Below are positions 44,335 to 53,402 of a stretch of DNA of 64,000 nt, piece by piece (position 1 is the stretch's first letter; each line of letters opens with the position of its first letter). Origin of the DNA: Prolixibacteraceae bacterium (lineage in GTDB: Bacteria > Bacteroidota > Bacteroidia > Bacteroidales > Prolixibacteraceae). Position numbers and translations under genes: made by a program. Below the pieces are notes generated by a model. That model saw only the letters and a program-made list of their open reading frames with translations. It was not told where the DNA came from and did no database searches. The stretch is from NCBI GenBank assembly GCA_019856515.1, contig CP082230.1, positions 2,356,001-2,420,000 of the forward strand, in the 5' to 3' direction.

Positions 44335-46746
44335 TCAACGGTATCTAGATCTTCGCACAAAATAAAAAGCTGTTCCTACTATAATTAAAAACAGTTGTGG
44401 AAGAAGCACATTTAAAAACTGTATCATAAAGCGATGTGATTGTAGCTTGACCTTGTCCAAGAGTCTCATCTTTAAAACACGTCCTGACAACGATGAGATC
44501 CCAGCCCTATCAGTCAAATACCTCAAAGCATTTGTAACAAACTCTTTATTACCAAATGTCTGTTTAGAGAAACGATCATATCCCATAGGCGCATATCGTG
44601 GTCTGCCTTTAACCACCTTCACTTCATTCGATAAAATACGACCATCAGCCACAACAAGCATTTTAGTCTTCTCGCTTCTACCCTTCACTTTAGTGGATGA
44701 ATCAAAACCAAACGCTTTTGGCATACGATGTTCAAACGAGGAATGAAAACTCCCTTCCATCACCACACCTACTGGAACGCGGCTCTTGTTAAACAGCTCA
44801 CGCTTTGGAGCTTGATTGATTAGCGCCAAAGATATTTCCAATGGAGTATTAGTTAAAAGGGCATAGGGTGATGTCGTTAATACAGGAGTGATTGAGACCC
44901 CTTCATGCCTCTTGGTTGGTGTAATTGAACTCACAAAATCACTCTTCACACGGTCTAAACCTTTTCCAATTGGATGGCTCTGATTTGGCATTAACAGTGG
45001 AGAGAAGTACCACGGTGCAGGGGTATATTTAGGCTTCTGACCAGGTAATGCGGTATTCACAGGAAGTCGCATACAATCGACATCTTGCACGAGATCAGAG
45101 TTTATTCGAACTCCATACTGAAAAAGTTGGTCTCTTAAACTGAACTCACGCCCAATCGCAATCGTAGTCATGCCATGTTCTAGACTATCTAAACTCACCG
45201 ATATAGGATCAATAAATACAGCCAAACGTCCTCCATTCATTACATATTGATCCACAATAAATTTAGTCCTCTCACTCAAATCTTTTTTCGGATCAGCTAT
45301 GATAACGGCAGCTATATCGCTCTGTTGTGCTCGTAATCCCTCTGCTGATAAATCGACAAAATCAAAATCTTCGGAAAGCTCTTTACGAAGAATAAAAGTC
45401 TCTTTAGGATCTAATGGGTTTCCATCAGTCAAGAAAGCAATACGATCTCGTCTCTTCTGCTTCAATTTATAGATCGCACGAACCATTTCATACTCCAACA
45501 ATTCCGTAGAATTATTCAGATTTTGATCTGACGAGAATAGGCTATTCCGTTTCAAAAGATTAACAACAATCTCCTTCCCATTTCCCTTAACAACCATTGC
45601 AGGAAAAAGAAGTTGTGTTGTTGTTCCTTCAGACTTCTTTATTCTTATATCAGTAGGAGTAAGGCCTTTCTGAGATAGATAAGTGAAATATTTTTGCCTC
45701 TTATTGGGATCCACTTCTTTATAGGGATCAATTAGATCATAATGAATAGGAGATGAGCTATAAGAATCTAAAACACTTATTTTCTGTGTAATATTCTCTT
45801 GAAACACACGAAACTTTGCAGGCATCTCTCCTGCTAAATATAGATCTACTTGAATGGGAAAATCAACATCAGAAATAACTTCTTCTGACACATCAGATAA
45901 TGAATATCGACCTTCTTCAGTGAGATCCAATTGAAAATCAACAAAAGTACCTCCCCACAATAATAGTGCAGTAAAAACAGTGTTTAATACAATGCTTTTG
46001 CGCTTCTGATCCCTATGAATAGCATTCCATGATAAACTCATCGTAGCAGCACAAATGAAGAAAGCCACCATGACTAAGAAATATATAATGTCCTTGGCTA
46101 AAACAACACCTCTTGCAATAGAGTGATAGTGTTCATCTAAACCAAGCGATGCTACACCACCCCAAAATTGACTCATCGGATAAAGTTGTGATCCAACCCC
46201 GAAAGCATTATATAAAAACATATTGATGACCACTGCCAAAAGAAAAGAGATCACTTGACTTTCGGTGATAACAGAACAAAAGATCCCGACAGCTAAATAG
46301 ACTGTTGCCAAAAGAAACATCCCTAAATACGATCCCCCAACAGCCCCACTATCAATGCAACCAATAGGATCTCCTAAATAATACACCGTAAAGTAGTAGA
46401 TTAACGTAGGAACCATTGCAAGGAAAACCAAAAAGCACGCAGCAAGAAATTTACCTAATACCACTTGAAATCGTGATACTGGACGTGTTAACAACAATTC
46501 CAATGTTCTCTGCCTTCGCTCTTCTGCAAACATCTTCATGGTAATCGCTGGTGCTAAAAAGAGTAACACCCAAGGACCTAAATCAAATAGCCCATCCAAA
46601 TTAGCATATCCTGTGGACAACAGATTATACTCCGACGGAAAAACCCATAAAAGGATAGAAGTGGCAAAAAGAAAAATTGAGATCACTAGATAGCCCGATA
46701 AAGAGCTAAAAAATGATTGTATCTCTCGACGAAAAATTGGCAACAT
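44335..46746 (-). CDS. GldF-GldG fusion, gliding-associated ABC transporter membrane component
   Basis: An 803-residue protein. Residues about 1-240 form an ABC-2 type permease (GldF-like) with six membrane segments: FFSSLSGYLVISIFLFATSILLW, LFLAPAITMKMFAEERRQRTLELLLTRPVS and others. From about 250, one further helix and a long periplasmic ABC_transp_aux domain (GldG-like, VDFPIQVDLYLAGEMPAKFR, RRDRIAFLTDGNP) end in a C-terminal helix (FLIIVGTAFYFV). In Flavobacterium GldF and GldG are separate and work with the ATPase GldA; here they are one chain, as in many non-gliding Bacteroidota. The ATPase is not nearby. The gene is 18 bases downstream of lpxB. Confidence 0.88.
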   Translation of the reverse strand: MLPIFRREIQSFFSSLSGYLVISIFLFATSILLWVFPSEYNLLSTGYANLDGLFDLGPWVLLFLAPAITMKMFAEERRQRTLELLLTRPVSRFQVVLGKFLAACFLVFLAMVPTLIYYFTVYYLGDPIGCIDSGAVGGSYLGMFLLATVYLAVGIFCSVITESQVISFLLAVVINMFLYNAFGVGSQLYPMSQFWGGVASLGLDEHYHSIARGVVLAKDIIYFLVMVAFFICAATMSLSWNAIHRDQKRKSIVLNTVFTALLLWGGTFVDFQLDLTEEGRYSLSDVSEEVISDVDFPIQVDLYLAGEMPAKFRVFQENITQKISVLDSYSSSPIHYDLIDPYKEVDPNKRQKYFTYLSQKGLTPTDIRIKKSEGTTTQLLFPAMVVKGNGKEIVVNLLKRNSLFSSDQNLNNSTELLEYEMVRAIYKLKQKRRDRIAFLTDGNPLDPKETFILRKELSEDFDFVDLSAEGLRAQQSDIAAVIIADPKKDLSERTKFIVDQYVMNGGRLAVFIDPISVSLDSLEHGMTTIAIGREFSLRDQLFQYGVRINSDLVQDVDCMRLPVNTALPGQKPKYTPAPWYFSPLLMPNQSHPIGKGLDRVKSDFVSSITPTKRHEGVSITPVLTTSPYALLTNTPLEISLALINQAPKRELFNKSRVPVGVVMEGSFHSSFEHRMPKAFGFDSSTKVKGRSEKTKMLVVADGRILSNEVKVVKGRPRYAPMGYDRFSKQTFGNKEFVTNALRYLTDRAGISSLSGRVLKMRLLDKVKLQSHRFMIQFLNVLLPQLFLIIVGTAFYFVRRSRYR

Positions 46747-46764
46747 AGGGTCCTTTCTCCTTTT

Positions 46765-47889
46765 TTATGATAGATTTTTAATAATGGCTTTTGCGGCTCT
46801 TTCTCCCGCATTCTCTCCATCTAACATATTCAACATCTCTTGATAACTCTCTTCTATATTGTTACGATATTTTTTATCATAAATTAATAGTTCCAGTTCC
46901 TTACGTACATTATCAACCGTACATTTTTCTTGAAAGATCTCTTTCACAGCCTCGCGTCCTAGGATAAGGTTGACCAAAGAAAAATATGGTATTTTTAAAA
47001 ACAATTTACGCAATAGTGAAGCAAATCGTCCCCATTCCACTTTATAACAGACCACCTGTGGTGTACCAATCACACCCGCTTCTAAAGCTGCTGTACCGGA
47101 AGCTACCACTGCGGAATGTGCATGTTTCAAAAGCTCGTGTGTCTGACCATAAACCACTGTAATATCTGCCCCGTCTCTACATTGATCATAAAGCTCTTTT
47201 GATATAGATGGTGCGCCACCTACAACAAATTGAAATGCTTTAAAATGATCAGACACTTTAGCCATAATTGGAAGCAAACGTTGAATCTCTTGTTTTCGAC
47301 TTCCTGCAAGAAGTGCTATAATAGGTCGATCATCTAACCCATTATCCTTACAAAAAGAAGCTGTAGTTCGATCCCACTGTTTCTGATATAGAAGTTCATC
47401 CACCGTTGGATTACCAACAAAAGTTACAGGATAGTTATGCTTTTTATAGAATTCTGTTTCAAAAGGCAAAATTGTAAACATCTTATCCACATGCTGTTTA
47501 ATCTGTTTTACACGCCCCTCTTTCCAAGCCCATATCTTAGGAGAGATATAATAAAAAGTCTTATAACCTAATGACTTCGCTATTTTTGCCACCCGCAAAT
47601 TAAACCCAGGATAATCAATAAATATCACCACATCAGGATCAAATGATTGTATCTCAGCCTCGGCCAATTTAAAGTTACGTTTGATCTCTCCAAGGTTCAT
47701 CAATACACTCTTAAAACCCATAAAGGCCATCTTCTTATAGTGCTTGATCAATCCATCAGATACAGCCGACATCTCTTCACCACCAAAAAACCGAAAGGAT
47801 GCTTGTGCATCAGATGCTTTAATTCCACGCATAAGATTTGCACCATGAAGGTCTCCTGAAGCTTCTCCTGCAATAATAAAGTATTTCAT
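46765..47889 (-). CDS. lpxB: lipid-A-disaccharide synthase
   Basis: LpxB joins UDP-diacylglucosamine and lipid X at the inner face of the cytoplasmic membrane. The protein has 374 residues. The GT19 motifs GEASGDLHGANLM, VIFIDYPGFNLRVAK, KTFYYISPKIWAW, ALLAGSRKQEI and SGTAALEAGVIGTPQVVCYK are all visible. It is third in the surE - small membrane protein - lpxB - gldFG unit, with short gaps between genes. Confidence 0.96.
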   Translation of the reverse strand: MKYFIIAGEASGDLHGANLMRGIKASDAQASFRFFGGEEMSAVSDGLIKHYKKMAFMGFKSVLMNLGEIKRNFKLAEAEIQSFDPDVVIFIDYPGFNLRVAKIAKSLGYKTFYYISPKIWAWKEGRVKQIKQHVDKMFTILPFETEFYKKHNYPVTFVGNPTVDELLYQKQWDRTTASFCKDNGLDDRPIIALLAGSRKQEIQRLLPIMAKVSDHFKAFQFVVGGAPSISKELYDQCRDGADITVVYGQTHELLKHAHSAVVASGTAALEAGVIGTPQVVCYKVEWGRFASLLRKLFLKIPYFSLVNLILGREAVKEIFQEKCTVDNVRKELELLIYDKKYRNNIEESYQEMLNMLDGENAGERAAKAIIKNLS

Positions 47890-47909
47890 GTTTTATTCTA
47901 ATTTAATTA

Positions 47910-48245
47910 TTACAAGGTCATCCAGAAATACCCTTTTAATGCAAATATGATTACAATCCAAACAATACTCACACGCACCAATCCTTGTTGAAATAGATTC
48001 TTATTGAACTGGTTCGCTAGAAAGAAAATAATCAAATTGGGAAATGCAGAGATAGACAATAGATACACCATCGCACCTTTTTCCATCGCTATTTTAATAT
48101 ATTCAGGAAATGCAATCTCTGAATATTTTGTGAAATAGGTCATAAAGAAGAAGATTGCGGGCACTAGCAATCCTGTAATAAACCCTGTAGATATAGAGTT
48201 TATGAACGTCTCTTGTTGCACTTTTTTATTGCTTATTCTATTCAT
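47910..48245 (-). CDS. small integral membrane protein of unknown function
   Basis: A 111-residue protein with about three to four hydrophobic helices: TGFITGLLVPAIFFFMTYF, AMVYLLSISAFPNLIIFFLA and VSIVWIVIIFALKGYFW. The start at 48245 overlaps the surE stop in a TAATG arrangement, which is preferred over the upstream Met at 48257. Similar short membrane proteins accompany surE and lpxB in other Bacteroidota by recollection. No function can be assigned. Confidence 0.75.
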   Translation of the reverse strand: MNRISNKKVQQETFINSISTGFITGLLVPAIFFFMTYFTKYSEIAFPEYIKIAMEKGAMVYLLSISAFPNLIIFFLANQFNKNLFQQGLVRVSIVWIVIIFALKGYFWMTL

Positions 48246-49003
48246 TATAAATTCCAATTTTTCAACTCATCAAGCATCGTATAATCTGTTGTATCTACTG
48301 AAGTAGGAACAACAGATACATAGCCTCTTTTAATCAAATGTTCATCAGTATCTTGTGCATGCACTTCTGCATTATCAAAATAGCCAGACAACCAGTAGTA
48401 TTCTCGATTATGAGGATCAACTCTCGTTTCGAACTCCTCACTCCATTTCCCCCTAGCTTGTCGGCACACTTCAATACCTTTTATCTCTCCATTTGGTGCA
48501 TTTACATTTAAACAAACACCTGCAGGAAGTCCTTGCGAAAGAACATTGTTAACCATAGTACGAACGACTGGACGCATCAACTCAAAATCTGCATCTTTAC
48601 TATAATTATCTAAAGAAAAGCCAATCGAAGGGATACCATGAATAGCTCCTTCCATCGCTCCACCCATCGTTCCAGAGTAGATCACAGAGACCGATGTATT
48701 AAGCCCATGATTGATGCCACTCAATACTAAATCGGGATAACGATCCATCACCTTATTTAGTGCCAACTTCACACAATCAACAGGTGTTCCTGAACAACTA
48801 TAGACCGTTAATCCTTCTTCTTCTGCCTCCACTCGCAAACGTAAAGGTCGATCCACAGTAATAGCAGAAGATTGTCCACTTCGAGGACCATTTGGTGCCA
48901 CCACGATGACATCCGCTAAGTCTTGAACAAAATTCGTAAGGCATTGGATCCCCTTGGCATCCACCCCATCATCATTCGTGATCAGTATTAATGGTTTTTC
49001 CAT
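48245..49003 (-). CDS. surE: 5'/3'-nucleotidase SurE
   Basis: SurE is a metal-dependent survival nucleotidase. The protein has 252 residues. LITNDDGVDAKGI carries the two metal-binding aspartates, SGINHGLNTSVSVIYSGTMGGAMEGAIHG the Asn and Ser loop, and PVDCVKLALN is conserved. It heads a leftward unit with a small membrane protein, lpxB and gldFG. Confidence 0.96.
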   Translation of the reverse strand: MEKPLILITNDDGVDAKGIQCLTNFVQDLADVIVVAPNGPRSGQSSAITVDRPLRLRVEAEEEGLTVYSCSGTPVDCVKLALNKVMDRYPDLVLSGINHGLNTSVSVIYSGTMGGAMEGAIHGIPSIGFSLDNYSKDADFELMRPVVRTMVNNVLSQGLPAGVCLNVNAPNGEIKGIEVCRQARGKWSEEFETRVDPHNREYYWLSGYFDNAEVHAQDTDEHLIKRGYVSVVPTSVDTTDYTMLDELKNWNL

Positions 49004-49172
49004 AACTTGCTATTTTAATGAGAAATCATCTCTCCATTTAGACAAAGATAGTAGATTCCTTTTCCTTGATTAAAAAAACTAGATAATTATTTTGTACAAT
49101 AGAATCTTACCTTAACAAAAGAACTAAAAGTTTGTTTTGTTTTTACTTGGTTTAATAGTGTTGGCCAAACAT

Positions 49173-49226
49173 AAAATAGAAGAAGGAAAGAAAGGATCTG
49201 ATCCTATTCTCTCCTTCTTCTATTTT
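49173..49226. terminator. bidirectional terminator between the EEP gene and surE
   Basis: AAATAGAAGAAGGA (49173-49186) and TCCTTCTTCTATTT (49211-49224) form a 14-bp stem with an inner AGGATC/GATCCT stem and end in T5 on the plus strand and TTTTAT on the minus strand. It serves the leftward EEP-family gene at 49293-50201. Confidence 0.7.
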
Positions 49227-49292
49227 TAACCGCACACACTACTCCCAGAAGAGAAACATATACGTTACACCAGTCTCAGTCAGTCTGTTACA

Positions 49293-50201
49293 TTATTTAA
49301 ATCTAAAAGAGGATAAGATGGCACGATGATCTGAACTAAAAAAAGCTCCCTTTGGATCATCTTTAACAATCATTGATGATAGAACATCAAGCATTGAAGG
49401 AGTGTAATAGATAAAGTCAATCCTATCAGACATTACATACCCAGCTTCACCATGAAATCCCCAAGTAATTTCCTCTTTAACATTTGGAGTAGGATATATC
49501 GTACGATATGAGTCCTTGAATCCTTTTTCCATTGTCATGATACTTGTAGGCCATTTTAATATCTTATTAAAATGCCACTGTTTGTTTTTTTCATTCCAAT
49601 CAAGATGGGAGCTAGAGTTAAAATCACCTCCCATTACAACAGGAAGTTTTAATCTCATATTAACACTATCAATTCGTGCAAGAATATCGCTCATCTCTTT
49701 TGCTCTTGTACTATGCTCTCCAGCAATAATAGAGTCAACACTAAGTGTATCAACATAAGTCAGATAATCGGGAAGCCAATTAAGCCAAATGTTAACACAT
49801 AATACCCTCTTGCCTTGAATCTTCACCACCACACCTTGAGAGTTTCTGCCTTTTAGATACTTTACCTCTTCTACAATAGGAAATTTAGAATGGATTGATA
49901 GATTACTATTTCCTCTTGAAGAGTAGACATAACCAGCTTTTTTAGCAATCTCCATTCCACAACAATATGTCTCTTGCATAAAGAGCACATCAGCTTCATT
50001 TTGTTCTAAAACTTTCTGAATATTGATCGTATTAGATCGGTCTTTTTTAAATTTATTCAATTTAGTCCCATGAACCCCACCGTGCCATATGTTCCATGTC
50101 ATTACCTTAAATGAATGATCCTCTGACGAAGTTTTTGTATTACAAGAAGAGAACATTGCAATCGTTAATGTCAGCAGAATTAAATAACTTAATCTCATCA
50201 T
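49293..50201 (-). CDS. endonuclease/exonuclease/phosphatase-family lipoprotein
   Basis: A 302-residue protein, lipobox FSSC (Cys20), so envelope-anchored. The EEP fold is complete: VMTWNIWHGG, DVLFMQETYC with the metal Glu, VVMGGDFNSSSHLDW with Asp and Asn, and FFSSDHRAILSSF with the terminal Asp-His. It could be a secreted nuclease, sphingomyelinase-like or other phosphodiesterase; the extra WGFHGEAGYVMSDRIDFIYY insertion does not decide. A 16-base palindrome GGATATAATTATATCC lies about 20 bases upstream. Confidence 0.88.
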   Translation of the reverse strand: MMRLSYLILLTLTIAMFSSCNTKTSSEDHSFKVMTWNIWHGGVHGTKLNKFKKDRSNTINIQKVLEQNEADVLFMQETYCCGMEIAKKAGYVYSSRGNSNLSIHSKFPIVEEVKYLKGRNSQGVVVKIQGKRVLCVNIWLNWLPDYLTYVDTLSVDSIIAGEHSTRAKEMSDILARIDSVNMRLKLPVVMGGDFNSSSHLDWNEKNKQWHFNKILKWPTSIMTMEKGFKDSYRTIYPTPNVKEEITWGFHGEAGYVMSDRIDFIYYTPSMLDVLSSMIVKDDPKGAFFSSDHRAILSSFRFK

Positions 50202-50563
50202 ATCAACTTAATTTTAAAATTCGGATATAATTATATCCATATGTGTGTTTAGTTTATTTCGCAATTATTCTTTGCAATTCATATAATCACAAATAGAAAG
50301 AACCAATTGCTGAGTATAAAAGTATAAAACAAAACAACAAGCAACACTCTAACTAACTTAAAATCACAAGAAATTACATTATTGAAAAGAGAATAAAAAA
50401 ACGATAGGTGTGGGGACTTCTATACCAATACATAAAAAGCAAAAACATGATACTTTAAATACGATTATGGAAGTGATAATAAATAAAATACTCATATGCT
50501 TATGATCTAAAGATGCAAAAGGCATATGAGTACTGAAATTATGATTCAATTTTATAGTATATT
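50202..50563. other. gap with a palindrome and a terminator
   Basis: No gene is seen. GGATATAATTATATCC (50223-50238) is a perfect palindrome just upstream of the EEP gene. Near the other end, TACTCATATGC (50489-50499) and GCATATGAGTA (50522-50532) form an 11-bp stem, followed on the minus strand by TTTTATTTATT, as a terminator for the alginate lyase gene. Confidence 0.6.
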
Positions 50564-52099
50564 TTACTTACTATACCATGATGCACCTGTATCAGATTGT
50601 TTTACAGGACGACTCACGATTCCTTGAGAAGCAAGTAGTGATAAATCTAGATCAATACCTGTAATATTCGGGTAGGATACAGTAGAAGGAGCATATCCAG
50701 TAGGAAGTGAATAATATCCAGTGGTAGGATCTTTCGCTACTGTAAACGGTGTTTGATCCATACCTGTTCTTTCAGTTATTCCTAAGTTAGCTCCAGTAAA
50801 ACGATCGTTATTAAAAGTTCCAATACTTCCTGTAGAAGTATCCGTATGGAAGAAATCATAGCTAAAGCTTTTATTCGCAAAAACATTCCCTGTAAACCTT
50901 AGGTCATATGGATCTTCATAGGTTAACCCATTATCCGCACACCATAGCACACGACGATCTTTTAGCCCCTGTAGTTCGACTGCATAGCCATTGTTATTTG
51001 CAAAATAATTATTTGCAATAGTCATATCATAAGCTAAAGCATGCTCAGAAGCTTTTGCTCCTGAATTTAGATACAATGCTGCATAACCTCTTGACTTCAT
51101 CGTCTTAGCTAATTGAAAATAGTTACCTGCAATAAGATGTCCACTACCCCAAATAAATGCACCTCCACAATCTTTTGAGCTGTCATAACTAATAAAGAAG
51201 TTATGAATCATCACTTGGTGGTCCCCATGACGGAAGTTCATTGTTCCTTCACAGTTATTAAAAGTGTTTCCATAAATCACATTCTCCATTGACTTACTAG
51301 TGATGATTTCAGGTTCTGAATTTTGTGCAACAAATAAGTTTGAATCCACAAGGCAACGACCATAATCTTTTCTCCAATAGCCAATACGGACTCCCCCACC
51401 AGCATTTCCACTCTTCTTAAACGGATTATAGAAGTAACAGTGATCTAACCTATGATACATTGGGATTCCTGGATCACCGACAGTACTCTTCTTGGCTGTG
51501 TTGTTAAGATTTACAACCTGATCATTAGTTGTTTTGTTCATAAACGAACAGTGGTCAATACGACAATACTGTGGAACAGATCCATCTGCTGCTAATGACG
51601 TTGTAAGGTAAGCTGAGGTTACATCGTTAAAATTATCGATTACACATTGTGTAACTCTATTGTGACTACCATAAATTGCAATTAGCCCAGGACCGTGAGA
51701 CGACCACTCACCATTCAGACGAGCACCATCTCTAAAAAGAAAACCTTCTAAAATAATATGTTCTCCTTTCAACTCTACTTTACAGTTTCCTGTAATAGCA
51801 GCCTGCCCTATTAACGAAGACTTAATTACGATTGGATTATCTGCTGTTCCTGAATTTGTCACAACAAGTTGTAGGTCTTTATACTCACCTGGAGCCAATG
51901 AAAGAGTCTGCCCTGAAGAAAGTGTCATTACAGCATTATTCACTTCGGCCACTGTTGAGACATCAATGACAGGGCTTACAACTGAAGACATGGTAGACAA
52001 CTCATGCAAACTGGCTTCATTTAAATTATCAGAACATGAATTAAATAAGATAATTCCCCCTAAAACTAACATTAATTTTACGTGTTTAAATACTTTCAT
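50564..52099 (-). CDS. polysaccharide lyase family 6 (alginate lyase / chondroitinase B type)
   Basis: A 511-residue lipoprotein (lipobox FNSC, Cys22) with a right-handed beta-helix. The DLSTVAE-like start VAEVNNAVMTLSSGQTLSLAPGEYKD leads into repeated N-x-F/Y coils. The PL6 catalytic pair is Lys269 (TSKSMENVIYGNTF) and Arg290 (MNFRHGD), 21 residues apart, the same spacing as Lys250/Arg271 of chondroitinase B. Beta-elimination of alginate is the most common PL6 activity in marine Bacteroidota. It stands alone here with no SusCD pair or other alginate genes, so it is not part of a visible utilisation locus. Confidence 0.88.
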   Translation of the reverse strand: MKVFKHVKLMLVLGGIILFNSCSDNLNEASLHELSTMSSVVSPVIDVSTVAEVNNAVMTLSSGQTLSLAPGEYKDLQLVVTNSGTADNPIVIKSSLIGQAAITGNCKVELKGEHIILEGFLFRDGARLNGEWSSHGPGLIAIYGSHNRVTQCVIDNFNDVTSAYLTTSLAADGSVPQYCRIDHCSFMNKTTNDQVVNLNNTAKKSTVGDPGIPMYHRLDHCYFYNPFKKSGNAGGGVRIGYWRKDYGRCLVDSNLFVAQNSEPEIITSKSMENVIYGNTFNNCEGTMNFRHGDHQVMIHNFFISYDSSKDCGGAFIWGSGHLIAGNYFQLAKTMKSRGYAALYLNSGAKASEHALAYDMTIANNYFANNNGYAVELQGLKDRRVLWCADNGLTYEDPYDLRFTGNVFANKSFSYDFFHTDTSTGSIGTFNNDRFTGANLGITERTGMDQTPFTVAKDPTTGYYSLPTGYAPSTVSYPNITGIDLDLSLLASQGIVSRPVKQSDTGASWYSK

Positions 52100-52302
52100 C
52101 TAATTGTTTCGTTAGTTAATTATTTAAATTAATTAAAGTACAATGATATTAAACATAAATAAATATTTAGATATAATAAGATATGTTTTACATCACAACA
52201 TTTGACTTGCGCAACAATTAAACTTTCTTTAAACGGTAATACATATGTTAGTGGAGTATCATTTGACTCTATATTTTTTGAGACACGTCTACACCTCTTT
52301 CA

Positions 52303-53316
52303 ATCGGGTAGATGGCTGGAAGATATTTAATCTTCCAGTACACCTCCCACACCACCGTACGTACGGGTCTCGTATACGGCGACTCCCTAAATCACGACTT
52401 TACTTTCTGATAATAATCACTTAGCGTAATATAGCCTGCCTTCTCCAAATTCTTATTCGTTATAGTCGTTTGTAGAATTGGACTCTTTGAAATGAAATGC
52501 GCCAATACTTTTTCCTCGTATTAGCATATTCATACGCTTTGCTCTTCAAAACTCCGATCAAATATGCCGCATGAAATAATGATAATTCGCCATCGGGTTA
52601 ACACTTACCTTTTCGTAGTTCTGTTATTAAAACTTTTCGATGAAATCTGAGATAATCTTTTAAGGATTCCACCTGCATCTCATCAACTCCATGACTCCCT
52701 TTATTTCGATAAACCTGTAAATAAGCCTTATTTAGGTTATCTGATTCTAGGACTCGTTCTAATAAATTATCTGTTGTAATGGTCGTTTTCATAATGGCTT
52801 CAGTTATCCCATTGAAAGTGTGCGCTCTTGAGTTATTATCGAGTTCCGCTCTACCTTCACTCAAGTAGCTATCTTCCGATATTTTCTGCATTGATCCCTT
52901 CATTAGGTAACAGTCTGTATTATGAACAATTTAAGATTCAGTCCTTCCTGTAAAGTGGATACAGTACTATGACCTCGGCTGACTTCTCACAGTTAACTTT
53001 TTGTGAATGGACAGGAAAAAAAATACACTGTATCCATCTGTGAGACCTCCCATGGTAAGGAAATTAACTTTCACTCCATCTATCCGCCACATCTACGGTA
53101 TAAACTCCGTGTAGAATTCGGACTTCACTTTGTTTGGCAAGCTTATCCAGTTATATACCGCCTAATGAGATTCGTATACCTCGGATCAGAGTTTTGCATA
53201 CGGCTTCCTTCAGGTTATACCTCACGATAAGCACCCTTGCCTTCTGCTAGGTGGTTGGCTCTACAAACCTCCACTACGGACTTGCACCGATTAGTTAATT
53301 TACATGCATGGCACAC
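52303..53316 (-). mobile_element. group IIC intron remnant with deleted reverse transcriptase
   Basis: On the minus strand the element starts GTGTGCCATGCATG (53316) and has GGTGCAAGTCCG and GCAGAAGGCAAGGGTGC..CCTGAAGGAAGCC of domain I. Near its 3' end are GCCGTATACGAGACCCGTACGTACGGTGGTG (domain V) and a domain VI hairpin, and it ends CTACCCGAT (52303). These correspond to the class IIC introns such as that of Oceanobacillus iheyensis. The whole is about 1.0 kb instead of about 1.9 kb because the RT gene is mostly deleted. It lies directly after the terminator hairpin of the gingipain-like gene, the standard insertion site for class IIC. Confidence 0.85.
52392..52903 (-). pseudogene. group II intron reverse transcriptase/maturase, decayed
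   Basis: The N-terminal 101 residues (52903-52598) contain LLERVLESDNLNKAYLQVYRNKGSHGVDEM, the RT-0/RT-1 opening of intron RTs, then stop at KGKC. Closer to the 3' end, two frames encode C-terminal maturase pieces: KKYWRIS in one, and SPILQTTITNKNLEKAGYITLSDYYQKVKS ending at TGA 52392-52394 in another. The catalytic YADD palm region is gone and at least one frameshift is present. No active enzyme can be made. Confidence 0.8.
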
Positions 53317-53320
53317 CAAA

Positions 53321-53354
53321 AACAGGAGCCTACAAAACGATGTAGACTCCTGTT
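53321..53354 (-). terminator. terminator of the gingipain-like gene, intron target
   Basis: AACAGGAG (53321-53328) pairs with CTCCTGTT (53347-53354), with an inner CTACA/TGTAG stem. On the minus strand it is followed by a T-run, and within a few bases by the 5' end of the group IIC intron. Confidence 0.8.
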
Positions 53355-53402
53355 ATTTTGATTCGAAACATTTTGTTAAAAAGCTAACAATTTATGAAAG
53401 CA

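Noticed and set aside
53003..53230. 75-residue plus-strand frame inside the group II intron
   Set aside because: It is antisense to the intron's structured RNA domains; the coding pattern belongs to the RNA fold.
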